A DNA stretch of 27,520 nucleotides from JBHIBC01 sp046758905 (GCA_046758905.1 JBHIBC010000040.1:1-27520); one strand, 5' to 3'. Counted from the stretch's first letter, positions 1-9,835 are shown. Numbers and translations are program-made. Notes: a model not told the origin generated them from the letters alone.

Positions 1-51
1 GAGCCGGATCCCGGCGCCGCAGCGAACCCAGCACCACGTGTGGAGACGCCG

Positions 52-1665
52 ATGTCGACCATGCGCGCCACCGCTCCCGCCGGACGGCCGACGCTCGTCC
101 TGGCCGCGACGCTCGCTCTGGCCTTCGTGGCCGCAGCCGGCCCCACGACCTCCGCCGGGGAGGCGGGTGGCGACGCAGGCTCCACCGCCACCCTCCGGGT
201 CGGCCAGGAGGCGCCCGACTTCACGCTCGAGTCGCCCGACGGCGCGTCCTACACCCTGAGCGAGAGGCGCGGCCGGAAGAACCTCGTCCTGATCTTCTTC
301 CGCGGCACCTGGTGACCCTACTGCCGCAAGCAGCTCGGGGAGCTGCAGGGGGACATCGAGAGATTCCGGGAGCGCGACGCCGAGATCTGGGCGATCAGCG
401 TCGACGCCGCCGAATCCCTCAACAAGATGCGCCGGTCGATGGGGCTCACGATCGTCAACCTGATCGACCCGGACTCGACGACGATCAGGAGCTACGGCGT
501 CCTGAACCAGGAGCAGGGCTCGATCCCCCACCCCGCCTCATTCGTCATCGGCCGGGACGGCAGGATCCGCTACATCCGGGTCGACGAGGATTACACGAAG
601 CGGCCGTCGAGCGCGGAGCTCCTCCGGACGTTGGACGGAATCGGGGGCGGGCGCCCCGGAGGCGGCGCGGCGGGCGGAGCGGGCACCCTGGTGGTGCTGA
701 ACAAGTCCGCGGCGACAGCCTCACTCATCGACCTCGACTCGAACGAGGTGGTGGCGACCGTCCCCACCGGCACCGCGCCTCACGAGGTGGCGGTCTCTCC
801 GGACGGCCGGCTCGCGGTCGCGTCCAACTACGGCCGCCGGGACCCGGGCTCGACGCTGACCGTCATCGACGTCCCGGCGGCGCGGGCCGTCCGGACGATC
901 GACCTCGGGGAATACCGGCGTCCGCACGGCATCCAGTGGCTTCCGGACGGACGGCACGTCGTGGTGACGGCCGAGGAGAACCGCGCGCTGTTGACCGTGG
1001 ACGTCGAGTCGGGCCGGGTCGTCTCGGCGACCGAGACCCGACAACGCCTGTCGCACATGGTGGTCGTCACGCCCGACGGATCCCGGGCGTTCGTCGCCAA
1101 CATCGGATCGGGCTCGGTCACGGTCATCGATCTCCGATCCGGCTCGCGCGTCGACGACATCCCGACGGGGGATGGCGCCGAGGGGATCGCCATCACCCCG
1201 GACGGGAAGGAGGTCTGGATCACCAACCGCGAGGCCGACACGGTCACCGTCCTGGACGCCTCCTCGCTGGAGGTCGTCAAGGAGCTCGAGTCGAAGTCGT
1301 TCCCGATCCGCGCCGGAGTGACCCCGGACGGCAGGCACGTGCTGGTCTCCAACGCGCGATCGGGAGACGTGGCGGTCTTCGACGCCGCCGGCAAGAGGGA
1401 GGTGCGGCGCATCGTCATGAAGCTCTCCGCGGGAGAGACGGAGGGGCGTCTCTTCGGGGAGAGCTTCGGTGAGAGCTCGGTGCCGATCGGCATCCTCATC
1501 CGCCCGGACGGCAGGCGAGCCTATGTGGCCCACGCCAACGCCGATGTCGTCTCGGTCGTGGACCTCGACTCGTGGAAGGTCGTCGGGGAGCTGAAGCCCG
1601 GCAGGGAGCCGGACGGCCTCGGCTACTCGCCGCTGCGGGTGGAGGCGAGGGGCGGAGGCGGGTGA
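52..1665 (+). CDS. Exported selenocysteine peroxiredoxin-like domain fused to YVTN beta-propeller (UGA=Sec at 313-315)
   Basis: Seen: one frame runs from 52 to 1665 with a single internal TGA (313-315), giving 537 residues if it is read through. Residues 1-35 look like a signal peptide (hydrophobic LVLAATLALAFVAAA). Residues about 45-190 form an AhpC/TSA-type redoxin: GQEAPDFTLESPDG, then FFRGTW-U88-PYC91-RKQLGEL, then HPASFVIGRDGRIRY. Family knowledge: this redoxin branch normally reads RGxWCPYC, so TGA replaces the peroxidatic Cys and C91 would be the resolving Cys. A Gly-rich linker (about 199-212) leads to repeated propeller blades with the xVTPDGxxxxVxN pattern, probably seven. ATG52 is chosen because GGAG (42-45) lies 6 nt upstream; GTG40 and ATG61 are also possible. 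Inference: an exported thiol/peroxide reductase tethered to a binding propeller. The alternatives are a nonsense-mutated gene or a base-call error. Confidence 0.82.
313..315 (+). other. In-frame UGA, predicted selenocysteine codon
   Basis: The TGA directly follows a TGG (Trp) codon and precedes CCC-TAC-TGC, giving W-U-P-Y-C. It is the only stop in an otherwise open frame of more than 530 codons, and it falls on the one residue where Sec/Cys exchange is known in peroxiredoxin-like families. The downstream sequence keeps the redoxin fold signature without any frame change, which argues against a decayed gene. Confidence 0.75.
330..346 (+). promoter_or_regulatory. Putative bacterial SECIS hairpin
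   Basis: GCAGCTC (330-336) and GAGCTGC (340-346) form a perfect 7-bp stem closed by a GGG loop (337-339). The loop begins 21 nt after the TGA at 313-315. Established knowledge: bacterial SECIS elements sit inside the coding region just after the UGA, with the apical loop roughly 16-37 nt downstream and a G among the first loop bases. This hairpin meets those criteria. The loop is at the short end of the permitted range. Confidence 0.65.
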
Positions 1666-1735
1666 GAGGGCGCGGCTGCCCCTCCTCCGGTGGAGCGCCC
1701 GGCCGGCGGGGGACGCGCCCGCACAGGAGATGGGA

Positions 1736-2296
1736 TCAGCCTTCGGGCGAGCCCGAATCCTTCAGCACCGCGAGGTGCCTGCGGTAGGCCGAGCGCATCG
1801 CGATATAGTCGCGGTGGCTGAGCTTGAGCTCGTTGGCGACCCTGCGGATCTCGTTGCTCTCCACCGTCGAGATCGACTCGTCGGCCGCACCCACCGCGAA
1901 CAGGCACTCGAGGAGGCTGAGCTTCTGCTCGCGGGTGGCGATCCGGTTGAACTCTCGCGTGACCAGGTAGTTCTCGGTGCCGCCGAAGAGCAGGCTCTGC
2001 GTCTTCGCCATCTGCACGACGAGGAGCGCCTGCTCCTCGGGCAGGCCCCCGACCTTCATCACGATCCTCTCCATCGCCCGCGTCTCCTCCGCGCTGATCT
2101 CGAGATCGGCGTGGGCCACCCGGCTCAGGATGTAGGCGAACGCGGCCACGAACCGGGCGCGCTCGGGCTCCATTCGGTCGAGCGACTCCACGATCTTCCG
2201 CACCGTCTCGGTCTCCGCCGAGGACCGCTCCGCCGCGGGCGAACCGTCCTCGCGGCTCCCGTCGCGATCGAGGCCGAGGAACTTCAGTATCGACAC
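1736..2296 (-). CDS. TerB-like (tellurite resistance TerB / DjlA N-domain) family protein
   Basis: The 186-residue cytoplasmic protein has a charged N-terminus (about 1-25) and then an all-helical TerB-like domain. Visible signatures are the acidic helix AHADLEISAEETRAMERIV and, in the second half, EQKLSLLECLFAVGAADESISTVESNEIRRVANEL. This duplicated D/E-containing pattern is typical of the metal-binding TerB fold. No membrane segment or enzyme motif is visible. It is convergent with the selenoprotein gene (70-bp gap) and divergent from hflK, so it may share a regulatory region with hflKC. The molecular role of stand-alone TerB-like proteins is not established. The family call is solid and no substrate can be named. 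Confidence 0.82.
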   Translation of the reverse strand: MSILKFLGLDRDGSREDGSPAAERSSAETETVRKIVESLDRMEPERARFVAAFAYILSRVAHADLEISAEETRAMERIVMKVGGLPEEQALLVVQMAKTQSLLFGGTENYLVTREFNRIATREQKLSLLECLFAVGAADESISTVESNEIRRVANELKLSHRDYIAMRSAYRRHLAVLKDSGSPEG

Positions 2297-2390
2297 GGCG
2301 CGACCTCCCGGACGCGCCGGATTGTGCTACGGGACGCGGGCGGAAGGCAAGCGACCTCGGGCATCGCCACGCGCCTCGCGGGCGGGAGGG

Positions 2391-2420
2391 TTGCGCGAAA
2401 CATGGAAACAAAGGTACACT
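2391..2420 (+). promoter_or_regulatory. Possible sigma70-type promoter for hflKC
   Basis: TTGCGC (2391-2396) and TACACT (2415-2420) are separated by 18 bp, about 31 bp upstream of the hflK ATG and inside the divergent gap with the TerB-like gene. Each box matches the consensus only in part (3/6 and 4/6). The local drop in GC supports a promoter here. Confidence 0.35.
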
Positions 2421-2451
2421 TCCTCGACCTTCGAGCCGGGGTGCGTTCCAC

Positions 2452-3468
2452 ATGGCTGATGTGAAGACCTTCCGAACCGTGCGGGGCCAGTTCCCCCCCG
2501 AGTGGCGGCCGTACCTGGCCATGCTGCCTAGCGCGCTGCTCATCGTGGCCGTGGTGGCGGCGGTGTTCACGTCCTTCTTCACCGTCGCGTCGGATGAGGA
2601 GGCGGTCATCCGGCGGTTCGGCCGCTACGTCCGGACCACGAGAAGCGGCCTGCACTGGAAGCTCCCGTTCGGTGTCGAGAGCGCCACCAAGGTGAGGGTG
2701 GAGTACATCCACACGGCGGAGTTCGGCTTCACCGAGAGCCCGGTGCGGACCCGCCGCGGCCGGCCGCGCGGGCGGGCGGAGAGCGAGACGCCGCAGATGC
2801 TCACTGGCGACCTGAACGTCGCCGACGTCGACTGGATCGTCCAGTACAAGATCCGGGATCCGAAGGCCTACCTGTTCAGGGTGCAGGACGTCGACCAGAC
2901 CCTGCGCAACGTCTCGGAGGCGGTGATGAGGCGAATCGTCGGCGACCGGAGCGTCACCGAGGTCTTGACCGTGGGGCGCGCCGAGATCGCCCTCCTCGCC
3001 GAGCAGGAGATGCAGGACCTCCTCGACCGGTACGAGACCGGCCTGCAGATCATCACGGTCCAGCTCAAGGACGTCAACCCGCCCGGGCCCGTGAAGCCGT
3101 CCTTCAACGAGGTCAACGAGGCGCGGCAGGAGAAGGAGCGGATCACGAATCAGGCCTGGGAGGCTTACAACAAGGCGATCCCGGAGGCCGAGGGGGCGGC
3201 GCTCCGGACGGTGTCCAAGGCCGGGGGGTACGCCATCAACCGCGTCAACCGCGCCAAGGGGGACGCCGAGCGGTTCCTGGCCGTCCTCCGGGAGTATCGC
3301 CGCGCACCGGAGGTGACCCGCAAGAGGCTCTACCTCGAGGCGATGGCGGACGTGCTGCCGCAGATCGACCAGAAGTACGTCGTGGACGAGCGGATGCGGG
3401 GCATCCTGCCGCTCCTCGATCTCGGCGTCTCTCCGGCGCCGAAGGTGCGGGACGAGGGGAAGCCGTGA
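2452..3468 (+). CDS. hflK: Band-7/SPFH membrane protein HflK
   Basis: The 338-residue protein has a short cytoplasmic N-terminus, one transmembrane helix (about 21-44) and an SPFH domain starting at TVASDEEAVIRRFGRY. It carries the HflK-typical GDLNVADVDWIVQYKI segment and a long C-terminal charged helix (QEKERITNQAWEAYNKAIPEAEG). In characterised bacteria HflK and HflC assemble a large periplasmic-facing cage around the FtsH protease and modulate turnover of membrane proteins. The gene overlaps hflC by 4 bp, so translation is probably coupled. No strong Shine-Dalgarno precedes ATG2452. Residues about 100-110 (RTRRGRPRGRAES) are an unusually basic loop within the domain. Confidence 0.92.
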   Translation: MADVKTFRTVRGQFPPEWRPYLAMLPSALLIVAVVAAVFTSFFTVASDEEAVIRRFGRYVRTTRSGLHWKLPFGVESATKVRVEYIHTAEFGFTESPVRTRRGRPRGRAESETPQMLTGDLNVADVDWIVQYKIRDPKAYLFRVQDVDQTLRNVSEAVMRRIVGDRSVTEVLTVGRAEIALLAEQEMQDLLDRYETGLQIITVQLKDVNPPGPVKPSFNEVNEARQEKERITNQAWEAYNKAIPEAEGAALRTVSKAGGYAINRVNRAKGDAERFLAVLREYRRAPEVTRKRLYLEAMADVLPQIDQKYVVDERMRGILPLLDLGVSPAPKVRDEGKP

Positions 3469-4409
3469 ACCGCAGCCTGATCCTCCTGATCGTCATCGTC
3501 GTCGTCCTCGGGTTCGCCTCGACGACCTTCCTGTACACCGTCGATGAGACCGAGCAGGTCGTCATCACCCGCTTCGGCAAGCCGATCCGCACGGTCAAGG
3601 ATCCGGGGTTGCACCTCAAGACGCCGTTCGTCGACGCGGTGAACGTGTTCGAGAAGCGGGTTCTGCCCTGGGACGGCAAGCCGGACCAGATCCCGACGGC
3701 CGACAAGAAGTACATCTTCGTCGACACCTTTGCCCGCTGGCGCATCGTCGATCCCCTCAAGTTCTTCCGGTCGGTCAACAACGAGAGGGGAGCGCGCCTG
3801 CGCCTCAGCGACATCATCGACGGGGCCACCCGCGACGTGATCTCGCGGCATCCCCTCGTGGAGGTCGTGCGCAACAGCAACCGCGAGCTGCCCCGGGACG
3901 AAGAGGAGGAAGCGCTCGGAGTGATCTCCGAGATCGGCGACGTCAGCCTGGGACGGCTGAAGATCTCCGCCATGATCTTCGAGAAGGCCCGCGAGAAGAT
4001 CGAGGAGTCGTTCGGGATCGAGCTGCTGGACGTCCAGGTCGAGAAGATCAACTACGTCCGGGAGGTGCGCGAGAAGGTGTTCGAGAGGATGATCTCGGAG
4101 CGCAAGCGGATCGCAGAGCTGTTCCGCTCGGAGGGGCAGCGCAATCTGCAGGAGATCTCGGGGCTGAGGGAGAAGGAGCTCAAGCGGATCGAGTCACAGG
4201 CCTACCTCAAGGCCCAGCGGATCCGCGGCAAGGCCGACGCCGAGGCGGCTGCCATTTACGCCGGGGCCTATGGGCGGGACCCGGAGTTCTTCCAGTTCAC
4301 CCGGAGCCTGCAGACCTACCGCAACACGCTCACGGGGAAGAGCACCCTACTCCTCAGCACCGACAGCGACTACCTGAAGTATCTCAAGAATTCCTCGCCG
4401 CGCCGCTGA
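3465..4409 (+). CDS. hflC: Band-7/SPFH membrane protein HflC
   Basis: The 314-residue partner of HflK has an N-terminal transmembrane helix (about 4-22), then FLYTVDETEQVVITRFGKPIRTV opening the SPFH domain. A long coiled-coil follows (about 195-265, rich in RKRIAELFRSEGQ), with the C-terminal GAYGRDPEFFQFTRSLQTYR and STLLLSTDSDYLKYL signatures characteristic of HflC. The start is GTG3465 in a GTGA overlap with the hflK stop, with GAGGGG upstream. It acts with HflK on FtsH in the inner membrane. ftsH itself is not in the window. Length and motifs are normal for the family. Confidence 0.94.
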   Translation: MNRSLILLIVIVVVLGFASTTFLYTVDETEQVVITRFGKPIRTVKDPGLHLKTPFVDAVNVFEKRVLPWDGKPDQIPTADKKYIFVDTFARWRIVDPLKFFRSVNNERGARLRLSDIIDGATRDVISRHPLVEVVRNSNRELPRDEEEEALGVISEIGDVSLGRLKISAMIFEKAREKIEESFGIELLDVQVEKINYVREVREKVFERMISERKRIAELFRSEGQRNLQEISGLREKELKRIESQAYLKAQRIRGKADAEAAAIYAGAYGRDPEFFQFTRSLQTYRNTLTGKSTLLLSTDSDYLKYLKNSSPRR

Positions 4410-4709
4410 TACCGCGGCGCCGACCGCCGCCCCTACCATGAGACCGCGCGGCCGAGGGCCCGGCACGGGGCCCCCGGGATCGCGGGGGGAGCCGCGGACG
4501 CCCTGCGAACGTCGCGAAGCGCGGTATACTCTGCGCGCCGTCACGAAGTCCGAGCTCGAAGCGCCCCCGAGCCCGCCGTCCGGCGTCCGACGGGGGTCCA
4601 GCGGCTCCGCGGGGCCCCGAGCCGTGACGCGCCGCTGGAGGGCGCCGGCCGGGGGCCGCTTCGGCGGATCGCGCCGGCGCCAGGGTGAAGGCATCGGAGG
4701 AGGACCGGA
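4410..4709 (+). promoter_or_regulatory. Intergenic leader with candidate promoter (CTGCGA-16-TATACT)
   Basis: This 300-bp gap separates hflC from the thiolase-like gene. TATACT (4525-4530) is a good -10 box, with CTGCGA (4503-4508) 16 bp upstream as a weak -35. Transcription from there would leave a leader of about 170 nt that is very GC-rich. I recognise no riboswitch or terminator in it. A strong GGAGGAGG (4696-4703) ends 6 nt before ATG4710. Confidence 0.4.
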
Positions 4710-6110
4710 ATGATCGAGTTTCAGCGCGGCAACCTGCGGGTGCCCGAGTGGACGCGGCCCGTGTTCGTGGTCGCGGCCGGCACGAGCGATTTCCGCAAGC
4801 GGTATCCGGAGAGGAAGCTGGAGGAGCTGTGCATGATGGCGTTCCGGATGCTGCTCGAGGAGAACGACCTCAAGATGGATCCCCTGGAGGTCAAGGGCCT
4901 GATCAACTTCGCCTGCTACGGGGAGTTCGCCGACCACTTCCAGGACCAGCTCCTGTGCGAGGCCAAGGTACACGACTACCTGGGGCTCGACCTGCTGCCC
5001 AACGTCGGGATCAAGACGGGCGGGGCGACGGGCGGGTCCACCCTGTTGATGGGGGCGACGACCGTGGCCAGCGGCATGGCCGACTGCGCTCTGGTCCTCG
5101 GCTGGGAGCGCATGGACGAGGTGAGGACCTGGACCGGCAACTACTACATCGCGACCGCCGCCTGCAAGGACTTCGAGACCCGGCTGGCCCGCAACTACGC
5201 CAGCTACTACGCGCCGATGGCGCGGCGCTTCCAGGAGATGTACGGGGTGGACGAGCGGGTGCGGGCCGAGATCGCCGTCAAGAACCGGGGCTACGCACGC
5301 TTCTCGCCGTTCTCGCAGCAGCCGGGCCGGCACACCATCGAGGAGGTCCTGAACGGCGAGATCGTCTCCGACCCGCTGCGTTTCCTGGAATGCTGCGCGA
5401 TGAGCGTGGGGTCGGCTGCGGTGCTGCTCTGCTCGGAGCAGCTGGCGCGCAGCTTGACCGACCGGCCCGCGCGCCTGTACGTGGCCGGCGGCTCGCACAC
5501 GCTGCGGACCGGCGACCGCAGGCCGATGCGCATCCTGCTGCTCCCGAACGAGACCGAGGACGACTACCGCGAGCTGTACCGGGACATGGAGGAGCGGGAC
5601 GGCCGCTGGCCCGGATTCGAGAGCTTCGGCGCCACCCGATTCGCCGCCTACATGGTCTATCACATGGCCGGCATCCGGAGCCCGATCGAGGACCTCGACC
5701 TGATCGAGACGCACGACGCCTTCACCATCTCCGACTTGCAGACCTACGGCGACGTGGGCCTGACCCTGTACGGCCGCGAGCAGGAGTACGTCACCTCGGG
5801 CGACTGCTACCTCGTCAACCCGCGCACCGGGAAGCCAGGCCGCTGCCCCGCGAACCTCTCGGGCGGGCTGCTGGGGACCATGCACGCGGTCGGCGCGACC
5901 GGGATCTTCCAGGCCGGAGAGGTTCTCTGGCAGCTGCAAGGCAAGTACGACAGGTTTCACGGCGACCCCGGGATCTGGGAGCGCTACGGCAAGAGGAGGC
6001 CGGACGACTGGCGGAGCCTTCAGGTGACGAACCCCCGCCGGGGCATGGCGATCTCGCACGCCGGCGTGGGGAGCCACGTCGTCTGCTCGATCCTCGAGAA
6101 GGCCTGGTAG
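4710..6110 (+). CDS. Thiolase-fold protein lacking the nucleophilic Cys (candidate acyl-CoA retro-aldolase)
   Basis: The 466-residue protein has thiolase-superfamily structure: N-terminal VFVVAAGTSDFRKR, an active-site strand, E333-T-H335-D-A-F, N382-LSGG and M391-HAVGATG, and C-terminal SHAGVGSHVV. In true thiolases the active-site strand reads like N-x-C-x-SG. Here residues 103-110 read TGGATGGS, so the cysteine position is G105. Known biology: SCP2-type thiolase-fold aldolases such as Ltp2 of steroid side-chain degradation lack this Cys and work in complex with a DUF35 protein and a MaoC-like hydratase. Those two gene types follow immediately here (10 bp and 45 bp gaps). Inference: carbon-carbon cleavage of a beta-hydroxyacyl-CoA by retro-aldol reaction. 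A catalytically altered synthase or thiolase is the alternative. ATG4710 has a strong SD. Confidence 0.8.
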   Translation: MIEFQRGNLRVPEWTRPVFVVAAGTSDFRKRYPERKLEELCMMAFRMLLEENDLKMDPLEVKGLINFACYGEFADHFQDQLLCEAKVHDYLGLDLLPNVGIKTGGATGGSTLLMGATTVASGMADCALVLGWERMDEVRTWTGNYYIATAACKDFETRLARNYASYYAPMARRFQEMYGVDERVRAEIAVKNRGYARFSPFSQQPGRHTIEEVLNGEIVSDPLRFLECCAMSVGSAAVLLCSEQLARSLTDRPARLYVAGGSHTLRTGDRRPMRILLLPNETEDDYRELYRDMEERDGRWPGFESFGATRFAAYMVYHMAGIRSPIEDLDLIETHDAFTISDLQTYGDVGLTLYGREQEYVTSGDCYLVNPRTGKPGRCPANLSGGLLGTMHAVGATGIFQAGEVLWQLQGKYDRFHGDPGIWERYGKRRPDDWRSLQVTNPRRGMAISHAGVGSHVVCSILEKAW

Positions 6111-6120
6111 GAGGCAGGTG

Positions 6121-6633
6121 ATGGCTGACAGAGTCGGGCTGAAGACGAAGCCCTCCGAGATCACCCGGAAAGGGGAGGTGTGGATCCTGCACTTCCCGCG
6201 CTTCGGCGAGGAGGGGACCCACTATCACACGTACGGGATGCTCACTCCCTACTTCCGGGGCCTGAGCGAGGGCCGGCTGATGGCCACCCGCTGCACGAAC
6301 CCCGACTGCCCCATCGCCAGGGGGCGCGGGGAGCTGTGGCTCCCCCCGCGGGCCGACTGCCCCGATTGCCACCGGCCGATGAGCTGGGAGGAGGTCAGGG
6401 ATCCCCGCGGCTACATCTACACCTACACCAACGTCGAGCGGGGAGGCTCCGGACTGGAGATCGAGTGCCCCTACTACCAGATCGACGTCAAGATCGACGG
6501 CGTCTGCACGATCATCAAGAGCTATCTGGTCGACCGCAGGCCGATCAAGATCGGCGACCGGGTCCGGGGGAGGTTCCGCACCGGCAAGGAGGCGACGCAC
6601 ACCTGCCTCGACCTGTATTGGGAGCTGGTCTGA
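6121..6633 (+). CDS. DUF35 Zn-ribbon/OB-fold acyl-CoA-binding protein
   Basis: The 170-residue protein carries the DUF35 rubredoxin-like zinc ribbon with C58-x4-C63 and C80-x2-C83. An OB-fold follows (about 90-165; GYIYTYTNVERGG, VRGRFRTGKEATHTCLDLYWEL). DUF35 proteins are obligate partners of thiolase-superfamily enzymes: they help form the CoA channel or complex in archaeal thiolase/HMG-CoA synthase, and in steroid aldolase and benzylsuccinate-pathway systems. It starts 10 bp after the thiolase-like gene. ATG6121 is preferred over GTG6118 because AGGAGG (6109-6114) lies 6 nt before it. The first 35 residues extend the usual N-terminus with a YHTYG segment. Confidence 0.9.
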   Translation: MADRVGLKTKPSEITRKGEVWILHFPRFGEEGTHYHTYGMLTPYFRGLSEGRLMATRCTNPDCPIARGRGELWLPPRADCPDCHRPMSWEEVRDPRGYIYTYTNVERGGSGLEIECPYYQIDVKIDGVCTIIKSYLVDRRPIKIGDRVRGRFRTGKEATHTCLDLYWELV

Positions 6634-6678
6634 GACGCCGTCCCGGCCCGCGCGGACCGGCAGCGTGACGGAGGCCCG

Positions 6679-7134
6679 ATGGCGGGCAAGTACTTCGAGG
6701 ACCTGAGGGTCGGGGCCATCATCCGGCATGGAGCCTCGCGCACGGTCACCGAGACCGACAACGTCCTGTTCTGCGCCCTGACCATGAGCACCCAGCCACT
6801 GCACCTGGACGAGGAGGCCGCCGCCGAATCCCCCTTCGGCCGGCGGATCGTCAACGGGGTCTACACGCTCGGGCTTGTGGTCGGCCTCGCCGGGCAGAGC
6901 CTCACCGAGGGGACCATCGTCGCCGACCTAGGCTATGAGAAGATCCGTCACACGCGACCGGTCTTCCACGGCGACACGATCTCCGCCGAGACCCGGGTGC
7001 TGAAGAAACGACCCTCGAGGTCGCAGCCCGGCCGCGGCGTCGTCCACCTCCTGCACCGCGGTCTCAACCAGCACGGCGAGGTGGTGGTGGAGATCGAGCG
7101 TACCGTGCTGTTCCGCAGGAAGGGACGCAAGTGA
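6679..7134 (+). CDS. MaoC-like hotdog-fold dehydratase
   Basis: The 151-residue single-hotdog protein reads YFEDLRVG, then TVTETDNVLFCALTMSTQPLH, then FGRRIVNGVYTLGLVVGL. This is the MaoC/(R)-specific enoyl-CoA hydratase layout. The catalytic dyad of the family is Asp-x4-His. Here H42 is present but the Asp position is S37. Other MaoC groups with TQPLH also lack the Asp, so activity is uncertain from sequence alone. It closes the thiolase-like/DUF35/MaoC trio, and GGAGG (6670-6674) precedes ATG6679. In the analogous steroid system the hydratase supplies the beta-hydroxyacyl-CoA that the aldolase splits. That role here is inferred. Confidence 0.88.
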   Translation: MAGKYFEDLRVGAIIRHGASRTVTETDNVLFCALTMSTQPLHLDEEAAAESPFGRRIVNGVYTLGLVVGLAGQSLTEGTIVADLGYEKIRHTRPVFHGDTISAETRVLKKRPSRSQPGRGVVHLLHRGLNQHGEVVVEIERTVLFRRKGRK

Positions 7135-7192
7135 GCCCGACGTCTCCGGTGGACGGGCGGCGGCGCGATTCGAGTCACGATCGGGCGTAGCG

Positions 7193-8869
<1,677 letters not shown>

Positions 8870-8908
8870 GTCGGACGGGGACCGCCCGCCGCAACTCGGC
8901 GCCGCATG

Positions 8909-9835
8909 CTACCACTCCTGCCCGAAGTCCCCTTCCCGCTCCCAGCGCTCCAGGATCTCGCGCGAGCGCGCCCGCCGTCGCGCCGCCGCCAGGAACACCA
9001 GCAGCGTAATGGCGATCCAGAGAGTCCCGGTGCCGGTGAGCGCCGGCACCCACCGGTAGAGGATCAGGCTCCCGCGGCGCCACCGGGACTCGGACCGGGC
9101 GAGCGGCTCCCCCGTGACCATCCGCCACGCCTCCGTGAAGGAGGCGCGGGAGGTCTCTTGGATGATCGCGCCGAGGCTGTCGGGGCCGTGCCGGCGGACC
9201 GTCCACATCACGAAGTCGAACGACGCGGCGTACGCCGTGCGGGCCCGGGCCCCGCCGGAGGCGAAGGCCTCGTCCATCTCGCCCAGCGTCGGGAGCCGTC
9301 CGGTGAGCAGGGACGAGGAGTAGACGACCACGTCCCGCAGGCCCCAGGCCCGCTCCAGCACGGTGGCCACGCCTTCCCCGAACCAGCGCGGGAACTCGCG
9401 CCCGGCGGCGTCGTGGAGGATCATGTGCACGGCCTCGTGCACCAGGACGGACGCCAGGTCGCTGTATGGGTACCGGTCGGCGCGGGCGATCCGGATGGCG
9501 CCGACCCGCCGCTCCGGCATGAGGAACCCGGCGGCCCACCGCGGCGCCGCGCTGTCCAGGCGGGCGATCTCCGGGTCGCGCACCGGTCCTCCCGGGATCA
9601 GCACGATGCGGTAGGGCGCGGCGGGGTGTGCGGCCAGCTCCCGCTCCACCCGCGGCAGGACGACGGCCGCCCTCTCCGCCAGCGCCTGGAGGTGCACCCG
9701 CTGCTCCGGCAGCGCCTCCAGGCGGCAGGCCCCGACCTTCACGGAGAGGCGCTCGGTCCCCGCGGCCGCCGCCATAAAGACGCACAGCGCGGCGCCGCCG
9801 ACCACCGCCCGGCCGGCTCCGCTCCCTCGCCGCAT
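8909..9835 (-). CDS. Membrane-anchored HExxH metallopeptidase (peptidase MA-like)
   Basis: The 308-residue protein has an N-terminal hydrophobic signal (about 11-26), then an extracytoplasmic domain with H133-E-A-V-H137 and the downstream glutamate in WFGEG (E154). This is the gluzincin arrangement of peptidase-MA-like proteins. Near the C-terminus a transmembrane helix (about 266-284) is followed by a short basic cytoplasmic tail (ARRRARSREILERWEREG). Its likely topology is a periplasmic zinc peptidase anchored at its C-terminus. Substrate unknown. It is convergent with ettA (39-bp gap) and divergent from the gene at 9913. A run of nine Gs on its coding strand lies just upstream of the ATG and includes the likely SD. 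Confidence 0.85.
   Translation of the reverse strand: MRRGSGAGRAVVGGAALCVFMAAAAGTERLSVKVGACRLEALPEQRVHLQALAERAAVVLPRVERELAAHPAAPYRIVLIPGGPVRDPEIARLDSAAPRWAAGFLMPERRVGAIRIARADRYPYSDLASVLVHEAVHMILHDAAGREFPRWFGEGVATVLERAWGLRDVVVYSSSLLTGRLPTLGEMDEAFASGGARARTAYAASFDFVMWTVRRHGPDSLGAIIQETSRASFTEAWRMVTGEPLARSESRWRRGSLILYRWVPALTGTGTLWIAITLLVFLAAARRRARSREILERWEREGDFGQEW

Noticed and set aside
40..315. A stand-alone 91-residue truncated peroxiredoxin followed by a separate propeller gene starting at 427
   Set aside because: The region 316-426 encodes the remainder of the redoxin active site and fold in the same frame, and 427 has no ribosome-binding site and begins inside the fold. Read-through at one UGA explains everything with one gene.
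312..1472. A 386-codon open frame overlapping the propeller region
   Set aside because: The translation is Arg/Gly/Pro-rich shadow sequence with no domain. The frame 52-1665 carries clear redoxin and propeller repeats.
4446..4480. GGGCCC-containing inverted repeat as a terminator after hflC
   Set aside because: No T-run follows and GGGCCC palindromes are expected by chance at this GC content.
4438..4713. A 91-codon frame in the leader of the thiolase-like gene
   Set aside because: Its composition is low-complexity Arg/Gly/Pro, it has no SD, and it overlaps the real start. It is probably untranslated leader.
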